Assembly: GCF_029946505.1 (NCBI RefSeq)
Contig: NZ_JARZHG010000020.1
Location: 62,001-126,000 of the forward strand
Origin: Polyangium sp. y55x31
GTDB lineage: Bacteria > Myxococcota_A > Polyangia > Polyangiales > Polyangiaceae
Reading direction: 5' to 3'
Length of the DNA stretch: 64,000 nucleotides
The notes under the pieces are model-generated. The model searched no databases and was not told the DNA's origin. It was given only the letters and a program-made list of their open reading frames with translations. A program made the translations under genes and the position numbers. Positions 1 through 7,817 of the stretch are shown one piece after another. Positions within the stretch are counted from its first letter, which is position 1, and every line of letters starts with the position of its first letter.

Positions 1-1
1 G

Positions 2-730
2 GATTCCGCTAGCTTCTGCCAAGGTGGCAACGTGACGAGCTACCAGGCTCCCATGCAGTGGGATGGCACTTGCGCTTCCCCGGCTGTGCTTCCTGCCGGC
101 GCCTTCGCGTCAATCATGCTGACAGAGCCTTTTGTCTCGCCGTGCGAGCCCATTGGGGACCCGATGCCAGGGGCGCCGTCCTTCGCGCCGCAACCTGTTT
201 CATTCGCAAACGGAATTTATTGGGGCACGTTCGCAAAGGCGTGTCAGGGCACGGTCGATGGCGAATGCGAGAACTCTAGCGAAACTTGCTTGCCTAGCGA
301 CGAGCCCCCGCCTCCGGGGTTTCGTCATTGTGTGCAGTACACACTACCCGTGGACGAGAACAATCTGCCGCAATGCCCCAGCGTGTTCCCCGATCGATTC
401 GTGTTCTACCGTGGAACCGAAGGTCAGGTCGAGTGTTCGCCTTGCACGTGCGGCGAACCTGTTGGTGCGAAGTGCAACGCGAAGCTTTCCGCGTTTCAGG
501 ATCCAGCCTGCGGAAGCGTGCCGCCGTCGTTGTTTGAAAACGTGCCAGCGGCCGCTATCTGCATCGATTTCTCTGCATCACCCCTCACGCTCGGCGCGAT
601 GGAAGCGGATTGGATTAGCAATGAACCTGGGACGTGCGAGCCAAGCGGCGGCGAATTGATCGGCGAAGTGAAAGGCACGGACCCGCGCGTGTTCTGCTGC
701 CAGACACCTCCCCCACCTCAGAACGAGTAA
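2..730 (+). CDS. Cys-rich probable secreted protein, 5'-truncated by window edge
   Basis: I do not recognise this family. The reading frame is open to the left edge, so the true start is probably outside the window; the first in-frame start codon seen is a GTG at 32, with no ribosome binding site in front of it. From that GTG there are 232 residues with 16 cysteines, including a CxxCxC cluster and a terminal CC pair, and Pro-rich stretches. This suggests a disulfide-rich extracytoplasmic protein. No catalytic motif is visible. It ends 15 bp before a small Cys-rich lipoprotein gene with a clear AAGGAG site, and the three genes up to 1295 probably form one operon of surface or secreted Cys-rich proteins. 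Confidence 0.6.
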   Translation, partial: DSASFCQGGNVTSYQAPMQWDGTCASPAVLPAGAFASIMLTEPFVSPCEPIGDPMPGAPSFAPQPVSFANGIYWGTFAKACQGTVDGECENSSETCLPSDEPPPPGFRHCVQYTLPVDENNLPQCPSVFPDRFVFYRGTEGQVECSPCTCGEPVGAKCNAKLSAFQDPACGSVPPSLFENVPAAAICIDFSASPLTLGAMEADWISNEPGTCEPSGGELIGEVKGTDPRVFCCQTPPPPQNE

Positions 731-745
731 TAAGGAGTTGCGACG

Positions 746-1003
746 ATGAGAAGCTTATACGCCGTGATGACCACCGGCGCGCTTACCATGTCCGTTGCCC
801 TTGGGGGCTGCACGGGCGCCGACCCTAACCAGGGTGACTCTGCCGACGATTTATGTAACCTCAAGCGCGAGGCTTGCGTGAATAAGTGCTATGAGGCGGA
901 TATGGGCTTGGGCTGCACGACTTGTTGCAGGACCAGTTACTTGTCGTGCAAGGTCGGTGGAAATTACAATTTCCAAGGTTGCCCCGACAAGTCGGGCGAA
1001 TAG
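746..1003 (+). CDS. Small 8-Cys lipoprotein A
   Basis: This is an 85-residue lipoprotein. It has a hydrophobic signal segment ending in a lipobox (VALGGC, Cys about residue 22), so it should be lipidated and membrane-anchored. The mature part has eight cysteines arranged C-x6-C-x3-CY-x7-C-x2-CC-x6-C-x10-C. That spacing is identical in the next gene, so the two are tandem paralogues with a shared disulfide-rich fold. The start at 746 is supported by AAGGAG 8-9 bp upstream. The family is not recognised. Possible roles are surface adhesion or a small disulfide-bonded cap on the preceding Cys-rich protein; that part is inference. Confidence 0.8.
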   Translation: MRSLYAVMTTGALTMSVALGGCTGADPNQGDSADDLCNLKREACVNKCYEADMGLGCTTCCRTSYLSCKVGGNYNFQGCPDKSGE

Positions 1004-1022
1004 CGAGAGGCCATTGGAGCGG

Positions 1023-1295
1023 ATGAACCTCACAATGCACACGGCTCGCCTGGTAATCATAACGGTTCTCGCGTTGACCTCCGCAAGCTGTCGTCGCCGC
1101 GAGAGGAACCTTGGTCCTTGGGATGGCGGTGTACCCACGCTCCGAGAGGAGTGCATCGTGCCAGGGGACAAGTGTGACCGCGATTGCTATGATCGGAAGG
1201 CAAGCCCCGCATGCAGCGCGTGCTGTGGCGATCAGGACGTTCTCTGCAATACGCAACAGCCGTATTCGTTCGAGTCCTGCAAGGGCACCGAATAG
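1023..1295 (+). CDS. Small 8-Cys lipoprotein B, paralogue of A
   Basis: This is a 90-residue lipoprotein with lipobox LTSASC at about residues 18-23. Its mature region repeats exactly the C-x6-C-x3-CY-x7-C-x2-CC-x6-C-x10-C spacing of the preceding gene, although most non-Cys residues differ. That indicates an old tandem duplication held by structural constraint. I chose ATG 1023 because GGAG lies 4 bp upstream and the signal peptide then starts at once; a longer reading frame reaches back to 891 but overlaps the previous gene and lacks a binding site. The gene sits 19 bp after its paralogue and is probably co-transcribed with it. The function is unknown. Confidence 0.8.
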   Translation: MNLTMHTARLVIITVLALTSASCRRRERNLGPWDGGVPTLREECIVPGDKCDRDCYDRKASPACSACCGDQDVLCNTQQPYSFESCKGTE

Positions 1296-1320
1296 GCTTC
1301 CCATGAGCGGGAGCGCGCCG

Positions 1321-1640
1321 AGCGTCGAGAGCGCCCCGAGGGTTGCGCCGTGCGCCCCGAGGGCTGCGCCGTGCGCCTCGCAATCGCCCCGCGCGTCGAG
1401 AGTACCCCGAGGGCTGCGCCCGTCGAGCACGACCGCGCCGAGCGCCCCGAGGGCTGCGTCCGTCGAGCACGACCGCGCCGAGCGCCCCGAGGGCTGCGCC
1501 CGTCGAGCACGACCGCGCCGAGCGCCCCGAGGGGGGGCGCCGTCGAGCACGACCGCGCCGGTCGCCCCGAGGGCTGCGCCGCGTGCCTCGCAATCGCCCC
1601 GAGCGTCGAGAGCACCCCGAGGGCTGCGCCGAGCGCTCCG
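1321..1640 (+). repeat. Tandem repeat array 1, 40-bp period
   Basis: This non-coding GC-rich array lies between the second 8-Cys lipoprotein and the metallopeptidase. Four 40-bp units begin at 1421, 1461, 1501 and 1541, each opening with CGTCGAGCACGACCGCGCC. They are flanked by two copies of a related 60-bp block (1361-1420 and 1571-1630), giving an A-B-B-B-B-A layout. The units share a short stem GCCC-CGA-GGGC, and the first three B units also keep GTCG-AGCA-CGAC. A 40-bp period is not a multiple of three, so each unit shifts the frame, which argues against coding. The role is unknown. The array lies directly upstream of the gene at 1670. Confidence 0.85.
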
Positions 1641-1669
1641 CAAGGCTTCCGCCCGTGACCGGAGGGACC

Positions 1670-2650
1670 ATGCAAATCCTGTTGAAGATCGCGCCGTTAG
1701 TCCTCGCCCTAGCCTCAGAAACGGTACACAAACAGATTTCGCTTGCCGCCTCCGCTCCCGCCCCACCGCCCAAATCCGCACGCGCCGAAGCTGCCGAACG
1801 CGTACTCTTCCTCGCGACGCACCTGCGCACGACGGAGCTTCGCGAAGCTTGCCCCGAGACACTCGCCGAGGCGCCGCGCGTGCGTTGCTTGCTGTCGCTG
1901 CGGTACGCAGACGAGGTGGCCTCGAAAAAGCTCGCGCTCGATCTCTACGAGGAGACGGGCTCGCTCGCGGGGCTCTTGCCCGAGGAGGAGACCGAGGACG
2001 GGCGCGGGCAGAAGGTGCGGCTCCGGCCCGCGCGGCCCATCGGGCAGAACCGTGATCACCTCGTCTGGATCCTCGCGGCGATGCGCGGGTATGCGCGCTA
2101 CTTCGCCACGCTCGAGGCACGCACGGGCAAACGCGTGACGATGCGGGATCGGCCACTCGATTTTCGATTTTTTTACACCGAGAAAGGCGGCGCCCCGAGC
2201 GCGTTCGCGGTGAACCAGAACGTCGGCTACAACCTGTTCGGCGCGATGAACGTCTCCGAAGAGGCCGTGCGGGACACGTTGTTCCACGAGATCTTCCACC
2301 TGAACGACGCGTGGCACGAGCAGTGGTCGACCCGCACGCTCGGCGCGCTGCACGAGGGGATCGTCGCGCGTTGCAAGGACGATCGGCGTTGCCTCTTGCC
2401 CTACGCGCCGACGGACACGACGCTGAACGGCAGGCTCTACGCGTTCCTGCCTCGCGGCGGGGTGCGCGAGTACGCGGCCGAGCTCGCGCTCCGGTTTTTC
2501 CGGGAGCAACGCCTCACGCTGGAGGACAAACCCCTGCCCTCCCGGCCCTTCAAGTGCGGGCCGCCCGAGAACGCCGAGGCGATGCGGCTGCTCGCAGACG
2601 AGTTCTTCGGCGGCGCGGACTTCACGCCGGCATGTGACGCCGCGCCCTAG
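1670..2650 (+). CDS. Putative secreted HExxH zinc metallopeptidase
   Basis: This 326-residue protein has an N-terminal hydrophobic stretch that looks like a signal peptide. Around residue 205 the motif LFHEIFHLND is the HExxH signature of zinc metallopeptidases: two His bind zinc and the Glu is catalytic. A later conserved-looking Glu in REYAAELALRF could be the third zinc ligand of a gluzincin-like site, but this is inference. Two late cysteines may form a disulfide. The start at ATG 1670 has GGAGGG 3 bp upstream. A longer reading frame from 1343 only translates the repeat array and is discounted. The gene converges on the methyltransferase with 1 bp between stop codons. Substrate unknown. 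Confidence 0.75.
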   Translation: MQILLKIAPLVLALASETVHKQISLAASAPAPPPKSARAEAAERVLFLATHLRTTELREACPETLAEAPRVRCLLSLRYADEVASKKLALDLYEETGSLAGLLPEEETEDGRGQKVRLRPARPIGQNRDHLVWILAAMRGYARYFATLEARTGKRVTMRDRPLDFRFFYTEKGGAPSAFAVNQNVGYNLFGAMNVSEEAVRDTLFHEIFHLNDAWHEQWSTRTLGALHEGIVARCKDDRRCLLPYAPTDTTLNGRLYAFLPRGGVREYAAELALRFFREQRLTLEDKPLPSRPFKCGPPENAEAMRLLADEFFGGADFTPACDAAP

Positions 2651-2651
2651 A

Positions 2652-3425
2652 TCAGTCGTCCTTCTCGGCGAAGATCACCATGCGGTTGTGCGCGAGGCCG
2701 ATGGGATCGCCGTCCCAGGTGCCGAAGGCCTCGGTCACGTGGAGGCCGACCGAGGCGAGCAGGGCGCGTAGCTCGGTGAAATGGTAGAGGCGCACGGAGA
2801 AGCGGGCCTCGCGCGTGCGGCCGTCCCGCACGAGGATGCGGTAATCGACGAGGCGGCCCGAGACCGGGTCGAAGAGGTGCCGGTCGATCATGAGATCCGC
2901 GCCCTTCTGAAGGATGGTGACGGGCAGAAGGGCGCGCACCATCCAGTCGCGGTTGCGCACGTCGAGGCAGAGCTTGCCCCCGGGCCGGAGCGCGCGTGAG
3001 ATGCGGCGGAGGACGTCGTGGTTCTCTTCGTCGCGGTGCAGGCCGAAGACGTCGAAGAGGCAAAGGACTCGGTCGAACGAGGCGTCTTCGTCGAGCGTGC
3101 GGAGATCGGCGACGCGGTAGTCGATCGGCAGGCGCGCCATCTCGGCTTCCCTGCGGGCGAGCTCGACGAAGCCCTCGGTGCGGTCGATGCCGACGACGTC
3201 GAAGCCGCGCCGCGCGAGCTCGAAGGCGTGACGGCCGTGGCCACAGCCGAGGTCGAGCACGCGCATGCCGGGCGTCATGCCGAGGTGCGAGACGAGGACG
3301 TCGACCTGGTGCTCCGTGCGTTCGGCGCGCAGGGTGTCCTCGTAGAAGTGGAGGTAATCGTCGACGTCGAAGACGGCGTCCCAGTCGAAGACGTAAAACC
3401 TCTCGTCATCCAGGTTCTGGCTCAT
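2652..3425 (-). CDS. Class I SAM-dependent methyltransferase
   Basis: This 257-residue cytoplasmic methyltransferase shows motif I VLDLGCGHGRHAFELA at about residue 62, which binds S-adenosylmethionine, followed by VVGIDRTEGFV with the acidic residue that contacts the ribose. The following motifs FDRVLCLFDVFG and the LRPGGKLCLDVRNRDW strand fit Methyltransf_25/11 families. The N-terminal part is rich in acidic and aromatic residues and resembles small-molecule methyltransferases rather than RNA enzymes. Start ATG 3425 is preferred; a further in-frame start at 3443 would add six residues. The substrate cannot be told from sequence or neighbours. It stands alone on the minus strand. Confidence 0.85.
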   Translation of the reverse strand: MSQNLDDERFYVFDWDAVFDVDDYLHFYEDTLRAERTEHQVDVLVSHLGMTPGMRVLDLGCGHGRHAFELARRGFDVVGIDRTEGFVELARREAEMARLPIDYRVADLRTLDEDASFDRVLCLFDVFGLHRDEENHDVLRRISRALRPGGKLCLDVRNRDWMVRALLPVTILQKGADLMIDRHLFDPVSGRLVDYRILVRDGRTREARFSVRLYHFTELRALLASVGLHVTEAFGTWDGDPIGLAHNRMVIFAEKDD

Positions 3426-3518
3426 GGTCGGTCCGGGCCGCATGCTAGCCGAGCCGGGCGGGCCAGGGAATGCGCGAAGGGCTCGCCTCTTCCGGTCGGT
3501 CGTGGTTAGGTGGGCGCG

Positions 3519-4394
3519 ATGAGCGACGAACTCAACCCCTACGCGCCGCCGGAAGCCGGGCCGGGGGACCGCGCGACGACCACGAAAAAGAAGAAGAAAA
3601 AGCGCGACACGTCAGGCGCGATCGCCGAGGCCCTCGAGCGGCTGAACCGGCACATCGACGACGCGTCGGCCGTCGCCGTGGACCGCAAGGAGGCAGGCGG
3701 CAGGCTGCGCGTCGTGACGATCGTGTTCGTCGCGATCGCCGCGGTCGCGATCGTGAGCATGGTCTTGGCGGTGCAGACGATCCCGTCGCGGGATCCCGCC
3801 TTCGCCTTCCTGATCATCTTCCCGATCATCTTCGGCATCCTCGCGGTGGCGCTGGTCGCCGTGGACCTCACGATCACGCCGCGGGGGACGCCCGCGCGCC
3901 CCGAGGCGACGCTGCGGAGTTTCCTCAAAGCGATGACGATGGGCCGGCAAGGGTACGCCTGGGCGTGCCTCAGCCCCACGGCGCGCGCGCAGACCGTGGC
4001 TCCGCCGAGCCTCGGCGAAATCCCGATCGGCTCGGGCGCCTTCTCACTCGCCACGCCGACCGGCCTCAAGGACTGGTCGTCCACGTTCATCCGCATCGGG
4101 CACGGGCAGATCCGCAGCGTGCAGTTGAAACGCGTCTCGATCGTGCGCGAGGACGGCGACGTGGCCGTGGTCGAGGTCCACGCGCTCTTCCAGGCGTGGC
4201 CTCAATGGGCGAACATCGTGGCCGCGGTCGCGTTCGTCGTGATCCGCCTCCTCGGCGCGCTCCTGTATCTCGTGCTCTTCCTCGCGCTGCGAAAGCGGCA
4301 CGAGGTCACGTTCCAGAAGACGCTTTTGCGCGGCAAGAATGGGCTCTGGTACGTGTACGCGGGGGATCTCTTCGACGACGGCGCCCCGAACTGA
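3519..4394 (+). CDS. Membrane protein of unknown function
   Basis: This protein of about 291 residues begins with a Pro-rich segment and a run of lysines, then a helical stretch, two adjacent transmembrane segments (about residues 65-85 and 95-115), a soluble domain of roughly 110 residues, and a third hydrophobic segment near residues 225-255 followed by a basic tail. The soluble middle could be an NTF2-like or DUF4878-like domain, but this is a weak impression. ATG 3519 is used; a GTG at 3510 in the same frame is possible. Nothing in the neighbourhood indicates a function. Confidence 0.75.
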   Translation: MSDELNPYAPPEAGPGDRATTTKKKKKKRDTSGAIAEALERLNRHIDDASAVAVDRKEAGGRLRVVTIVFVAIAAVAIVSMVLAVQTIPSRDPAFAFLIIFPIIFGILAVALVAVDLTITPRGTPARPEATLRSFLKAMTMGRQGYAWACLSPTARAQTVAPPSLGEIPIGSGAFSLATPTGLKDWSSTFIRIGHGQIRSVQLKRVSIVREDGDVAVVEVHALFQAWPQWANIVAAVAFVVIRLLGALLYLVLFLALRKRHEVTFQKTLLRGKNGLWYVYAGDLFDDGAPN

Positions 4395-4458
4395 ACGCGA
4401 AACGAGGACGCGCCGCTCCCGCCCCGGCGCGCTGAGCGGGAGCGGCGCCCCGATCGTC

Positions 4459-4755
4459 TTACTTGTTGAGCTTCTGGCGAATCTCGCCCTTCAGCTCCTC
4501 GAACTTGCCCTCGGCCTGCTTTCGCTCGTCCCCCGAGAGCGCGCCCGCGGCGCCCTTCACGCGGCCGCCGGCCTTCTCGAACGTCCCCTCGACCTGCTGG
4601 CCCGCCTTCTCGGCGTCCTGCCGGCCCTGGCCGCGGCCCTGATCCGAGATGCCTTCGCGGCGAAGACGCTCGTCCTCGCTCAGGTTGCCGAGGGCCTCCT
4701 TGGCCTTGCCGCCGAGCTCTTCCACGGCGCCCTTGATCCGATTGCCGATTCCCAT
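4459..4755 (-). CDS. CsbD-family stress protein
   Basis: This 98-residue, highly charged, helical protein carries two CsbD-like segments. The first begins MGIGNRIKGAVEELGGKAKE and the second is KAGGRVKGAAGALSGDERKQ with FEELKGEIRQKLNK. CsbD proteins are small general stress proteins; in Bacillus csbD is sigma-B dependent, but the biochemical role is unknown. A purine-rich GAAAGGGGAAA site lies just upstream of ATG 4755, consistent with strong translation. It is a single gene whose 3' end converges on the membrane protein at 3519-4394. Confidence 0.9.
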   Translation of the reverse strand: MGIGNRIKGAVEELGGKAKEALGNLSEDERLRREGISDQGRGQGRQDAEKAGQQVEGTFEKAGGRVKGAAGALSGDERKQAEGKFEELKGEIRQKLNK

Positions 4756-4903
4756 GGTTTCCCCTTTCGGGTCCGCCTGGACCCTTCTGTTTTGATGGGG
4801 CTTCCCCTGGGCAATCGACGTGCCGGAGCGCTTGGCGCCGAACCGTTACATACGGGCGAGCCGAGCCGCGATGATTTCCCCTGAGCGGCCGAATGGAGTC
4901 ATC

Positions 4904-5842
4904 ATGAACCGAATGCACTCCGATCCGCCGGCCGAATCTCCGTACGCCGCGCTGCCCGAGGATCTCCGCGAGACGATCGTCCGGTCGTTCGTCGACCGGC
5001 AAGCAGGAGCGGCCGGCGCGCAGGACAACCTGATGTTCGGGTTCCGCGATCCCGCGCCGAAGACGGCATGGGACGCGCTCGACCACCTCGGGCCGATGGC
5101 CGTGAACCTGCTCGTGCGGCTGTTCCATCGCATCGAGGGCATCGATCGCACGCTCGCGACCTGGCGCGAGATCCGGTGGATCCGCAACCAATGGTGGGGC
5201 GGGAGCGCCGGGATCAAGGTCGTCTACCGGGATCCGGCCGCGATGCGGAGGCGGCTCGACGATCTGCTCATGGGGCAGCACGGCAAGCGCGTCGCGCGGG
5301 ATGCGTACGTGGGCGGGCTCGAGCACCAGCTCCGCCCCGCGATGAAGCTCCTGCCGCGCGCATTGTTCATGGGCCCGCGCGCCGAGCTGCCCGACGCGGA
5401 TACGTGGCGCGAGGTCGACGTGCCCTTGCAAGAGGCAACGCATTTCTGCGTCGGGAAGAGCGAGCATCCCGGGGAGCGCCATCCGTCGCTCGACGACATC
5501 CACCTCGATTGGACCTCGCCGGTGGAGAAAATCGACGAGCGCACGGGGCGCTGCAATTACCTCGAACCGTGGGAGGGGAGCGTGGTGCACTGGCTCGAAG
5601 CGAAGCTCGGCCACGGCGCGCCGGTGTTCACGTTCGACGTGGCCCGCGAGGTGATCGCCTGGGGGAACGAGCTCTCCCGGTCGTCGTCCGCGCACGCGGA
5701 GGTCGCGCGTTTTCGAGCGCTCGCCGCGCGCTGGAGGCGCGAGGAGATGGCGTTCGCCGTGCGCGGGCGGGTCGGGTACGAGGCTTCGAAGGCGCGTCTC
5801 TCGGAGATTGAGCGCGCCGTTGAGGCGCTCTCTCCGCGCTGA
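4904..5842 (+). CDS. Hypothetical protein, 312 aa
   Basis: I do not recognise this protein. It is soluble, without signal peptide or membrane segment, rich in Trp and Arg, and has a central segment with RWIRNQWWGG and a C-terminal helical region rich in Arg and Glu. ATG 4904 is chosen because GGAG lies 6 bp upstream; reading-frame extension to 4820 is possible but has no binding site. It ends 4 bp before the stop of the convergent membrane protein gene. The codon and GC pattern are the same as its neighbours, so there is no sign of recent transfer. Confidence 0.75.
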   Translation: MNRMHSDPPAESPYAALPEDLRETIVRSFVDRQAGAAGAQDNLMFGFRDPAPKTAWDALDHLGPMAVNLLVRLFHRIEGIDRTLATWREIRWIRNQWWGGSAGIKVVYRDPAAMRRRLDDLLMGQHGKRVARDAYVGGLEHQLRPAMKLLPRALFMGPRAELPDADTWREVDVPLQEATHFCVGKSEHPGERHPSLDDIHLDWTSPVEKIDERTGRCNYLEPWEGSVVHWLEAKLGHGAPVFTFDVAREVIAWGNELSRSSSAHAEVARFRALAARWRREEMAFAVRGRVGYEASKARLSEIERAVEALSPR

Positions 5843-5846
5843 CGCC

Positions 5847-6218
5847 TCAATCCGAGGCGCGTCCCCGCAGCGCGCCCACGCCGAGAAGGATCGGGACCAG
5901 CGTGAGAAAGATCCCGCCGAGCGCGCCCGGGCGGCTCGCTTCCTTGAGGCCGATGATGAAGATCCGGGTGATCTCCGCGTCGGGGGCGCGCTGTGGATCT
6001 TCGATGAACGAGCACACGGCGGCGATGTTCGTCCAGGTCGCGTGCGCCGTGACGGTCACGAGGGTGAGCCACATCGCGCCCGTGAAGGCCAGGCGTCGGG
6101 GCTCGGGGCGGCGCGCGAACCAGGCGGCGGCGCCGACGGCGATGAGGCCGAAGAGGAGCGTGGACCACATCCCCCAGCCACCCTCGACGAAAAACTGCCA
6201 CAAACTGAAGCCTTTCAT
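5847..6218 (-). CDS. Small multi-spanning membrane protein
   Basis: This 123-residue integral membrane protein begins MKGFSLWQFFVEGGWGMW and has about three hydrophobic segments (residues 15-35, 45-68 and 95-115). The N-terminal pattern FVEGGWGMWSTLLFG resembles the start of MotA/TolQ/ExbB proton-channel proteins, but the protein is shorter than that family (usually 200 or more residues), so the resemblance is only suggestive. It is divergent from the ECF sigma factor at 6354 across 135 bp that contain an inverted repeat; the two may share regulation. Confidence 0.75.
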   Translation of the reverse strand: MKGFSLWQFFVEGGWGMWSTLLFGLIAVGAAAWFARRPEPRRLAFTGAMWLTLVTVTAHATWTNIAAVCSFIEDPQRAPDAEITRIFIIGLKEASRPGALGGIFLTLVPILLGVGALRGRASD

Positions 6219-6297
6219 GACGCTCGTTCTCCTTGGCTCGACGCCTGCCCGTGAGGCGCCGTCCTCATGACGCGAAGAACTCCGGACGGCGGCGGAC

Positions 6298-6321
6298 GTG
6301 ACAATGTTTTTTTTCTGTCAC
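6298..6321. promoter_or_regulatory. Inverted repeat upstream of the ECF sigma gene
   Basis: GTGACA at 6298-6303 is mirrored by TGTCAC at 6316-6321 with a 12-bp T-rich spacer. It is the most AT-rich stretch of this divergent intergenic region and lies 33 bp before the sigma factor start. It could be an operator or part of an autoregulated promoter. This is inferred from position and symmetry only. Confidence 0.4.
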
Positions 6322-6353
6322 GCCTGGGCTAGTTCCGTGTTCGAGGGGACGAC

Positions 6354-6917
6354 ATGGATCGGGCCGAGGAAGCAGAGCTCGTCGCACGCCTCCGCAAGGG
6401 AGACAAGGCCGCGTTGCGGGTGGTGTACGCGTCGTTTTCGGACCGGCTCTTCGGCTTCCTCCTGCGGCTCGCGCGGAGGCGCGACGTGGCCGAGGACCTG
6501 CACCAGGAGACGTGGGTGTCCGTGGCCCGCCACGCCGAACGGCTCGCGGACGGGACGGATCTCGCGGCGTGGCTGTTCACGATCGCCCGGAACAAGTTCC
6601 GGTCGTGGCGGCGCTGGGCCGCGCTGGATTTCACGCGTCTCGCGTTCGACGCGGAAGGCCCGGAGCCGGAGGGGCCGTCTTTGCGGCCGGACGCGGGGGA
6701 CGAGCTCGTCGCGCTGGAAAAGGCGCTCGAAGCGCTCCCCATGGCCCATCGCGAGGTGCTCTTGCTCGTGGGGGTCGAGGGGCTCGAATCGAAGCAGGCC
6801 GCGGAGGTGCTCGGGATCCAGCCCGAGGCGTTCCGGCAAAGGCTGTCGCGGGCGCGCGCGGCGCTGTCGGAGAAGCTCGAAGGATCGGCGCGGAAAGACG
6901 CCGCCGTGGTAGGATGA
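6354..6917 (+). CDS. ECF-type RNA polymerase sigma factor
   Basis: This 187-residue sigma-70 family protein contains only regions 2 and 4. Region 2 is seen at residues 20-85, with RRRDVAEDLHQETWVSVARH (-10 recognition and core binding) and AAWLFTIARNKFRSW. Region 4 lies at about 118-175, with LEALPMAHREVLLLVGVEGL, then KQAAEVLGIQPEAFRQRLSR as the -35 binding helix-turn-helix. It should direct RNA polymerase to a small regulon, usually including its own promoter. The start has GAGGGGAC just upstream. The next gene, 9 bp downstream, encodes a small single-pass membrane protein that may act as its anti-sigma. Confidence 0.93.
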   Translation: MDRAEEAELVARLRKGDKAALRVVYASFSDRLFGFLLRLARRRDVAEDLHQETWVSVARHAERLADGTDLAAWLFTIARNKFRSWRRWAALDFTRLAFDAEGPEPEGPSLRPDAGDELVALEKALEALPMAHREVLLLVGVEGLESKQAAEVLGIQPEAFRQRLSRARAALSEKLEGSARKDAAVVG

Positions 6918-6926
6918 GGTGAAACG

Positions 6927-7190
6927 ATGAACGGCCGTGACGACGATCCGCTCCTCGAAAAACTCCGCGGTTTGCCCGCGCCCAAGCTCGCGCCCGCGCG
7001 TCGGGCGAAGACGCTCGACGCGGCCGAATCCGCGCTCGGAGGAAAACGTCGCGCAGGGTTCCGATGGCCCGAGCTCGCGCTCGCGTCGGTGCTGGCGCTG
7101 GCAGGCGCGCTTTATACCGTCGAATCGTTTGCCCGGATCGGGCACATTTATGGGCACACGGCGGTCGCGTCGGCAGACGGAACCCAGTAA
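6927..7190 (+). CDS. Small single-pass membrane protein, candidate anti-sigma partner
   Basis: This 87-residue protein has a charged N-terminal cytoplasmic part of about 45 residues and one transmembrane helix (about residues 48-66), with a short outer tail. GAGGTG lies 6 bp before ATG 6927. It starts 9 bp after the ECF sigma stop, so co-transcription is very likely. The topology fits a minimal anti-sigma factor, but the HxxxCxxC motif of the classical zinc-binding anti-sigma domain is absent, so the role is inference from context. Confidence 0.7.
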   Translation: MNGRDDDPLLEKLRGLPAPKLAPARRAKTLDAAESALGGKRRAGFRWPELALASVLALAGALYTVESFARIGHIYGHTAVASADGTQ

Positions 7191-7688
7191 TCAGCCTTCC
7201 GAGAGGAGCTTCTGCACGAGCGCGCGGCCCTCGGGGGTGCGGTCGCGCTCGGCATTCGTCCCATTCATCGGGGTCCAGCTCATGTCGACTTCGAGGCGGT
7301 AAGATCCCTCGAACGCGTGCGGCGGGGAGCCGCCCCATTCCGCGGGGGAGAGCATCGAGAAATAAAGGTCGTCCTCGCTGCGTCGATACAGGTGATAGAC
7401 GCGGCCGGGGATCTTGCGGAAGCTGCAATGCGCGCGGTGCAAGCGCGCCGAGACGCGCGCCTCGTCGAGCAGGCGCCGCGCCTCTTCCTGAAGCGCGCGC
7501 ATCTGATCGCGGATGACCTCGAGCTTGCCCCCGACGACCATGCCGAGCGCCTGATCGGCTTTTTCGATCTCCTGGGCCATGTCGACCAGGTCGATGCGCG
7601 CGGCGAGCCGGCTCGTGGGGTAAGGGACGGCGCGGGTTGTGGCGAGCTCGGCCGAGGGGGTGGCTTTCGGGTCTTCTTCGAGGGCCAT
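7191..7688 (-). CDS. DUF2452 (C1orf50-like) protein
   Basis: This 165-residue soluble protein matches, from memory, the pattern of the DUF2452 family, whose human member is C1orf50. It has a helical first half (DMAQEIEKADQALG, KLEVIRDQMRALQEEARRLL) and a conserved second half with HRAHCSFRKIPGRVYHLYRR, YFSMLSPAEWG and YRLEVDMSWTP. The biochemical function of the family is not established. The start is ATG 7688; reading-frame extension upstream runs into the 43-bp repeat array and is rejected. Its stop codon directly abuts the stop of the convergent small membrane protein. Bacterial DUF2452 proteins are scattered, so this may be an old exchange with eukaryotes. Confidence 0.85.
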   Translation of the reverse strand: MALEEDPKATPSAELATTRAVPYPTSRLAARIDLVDMAQEIEKADQALGMVVGGKLEVIRDQMRALQEEARRLLDEARVSARLHRAHCSFRKIPGRVYHLYRRSEDDLYFSMLSPAEWGGSPPHAFEGSYRLEVDMSWTPMNGTNAERDRTPEGRALVQKLLSEG

Positions 7689-7817
7689 GGTGCGAGGTCG
7701 GAGGCTCGTTTGCCTTGTTCGAGGTGGTAGCGTCGGCGTGGGCGCGATGCAACCGGCGCCGTTTGCCGGTTTGCTTTCCGACTTGGTGGAACTCGACAGG
7801 CTTCTTGTCCTTAAGCC

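Noticed and set aside
1343-1669. N-terminal extension of the metallopeptidase through the 40-bp array
   Set aside because: The extension translates out-of-phase repeats with no signal peptide; ATG 1670 has a GGAGGG site and a signal-like segment.
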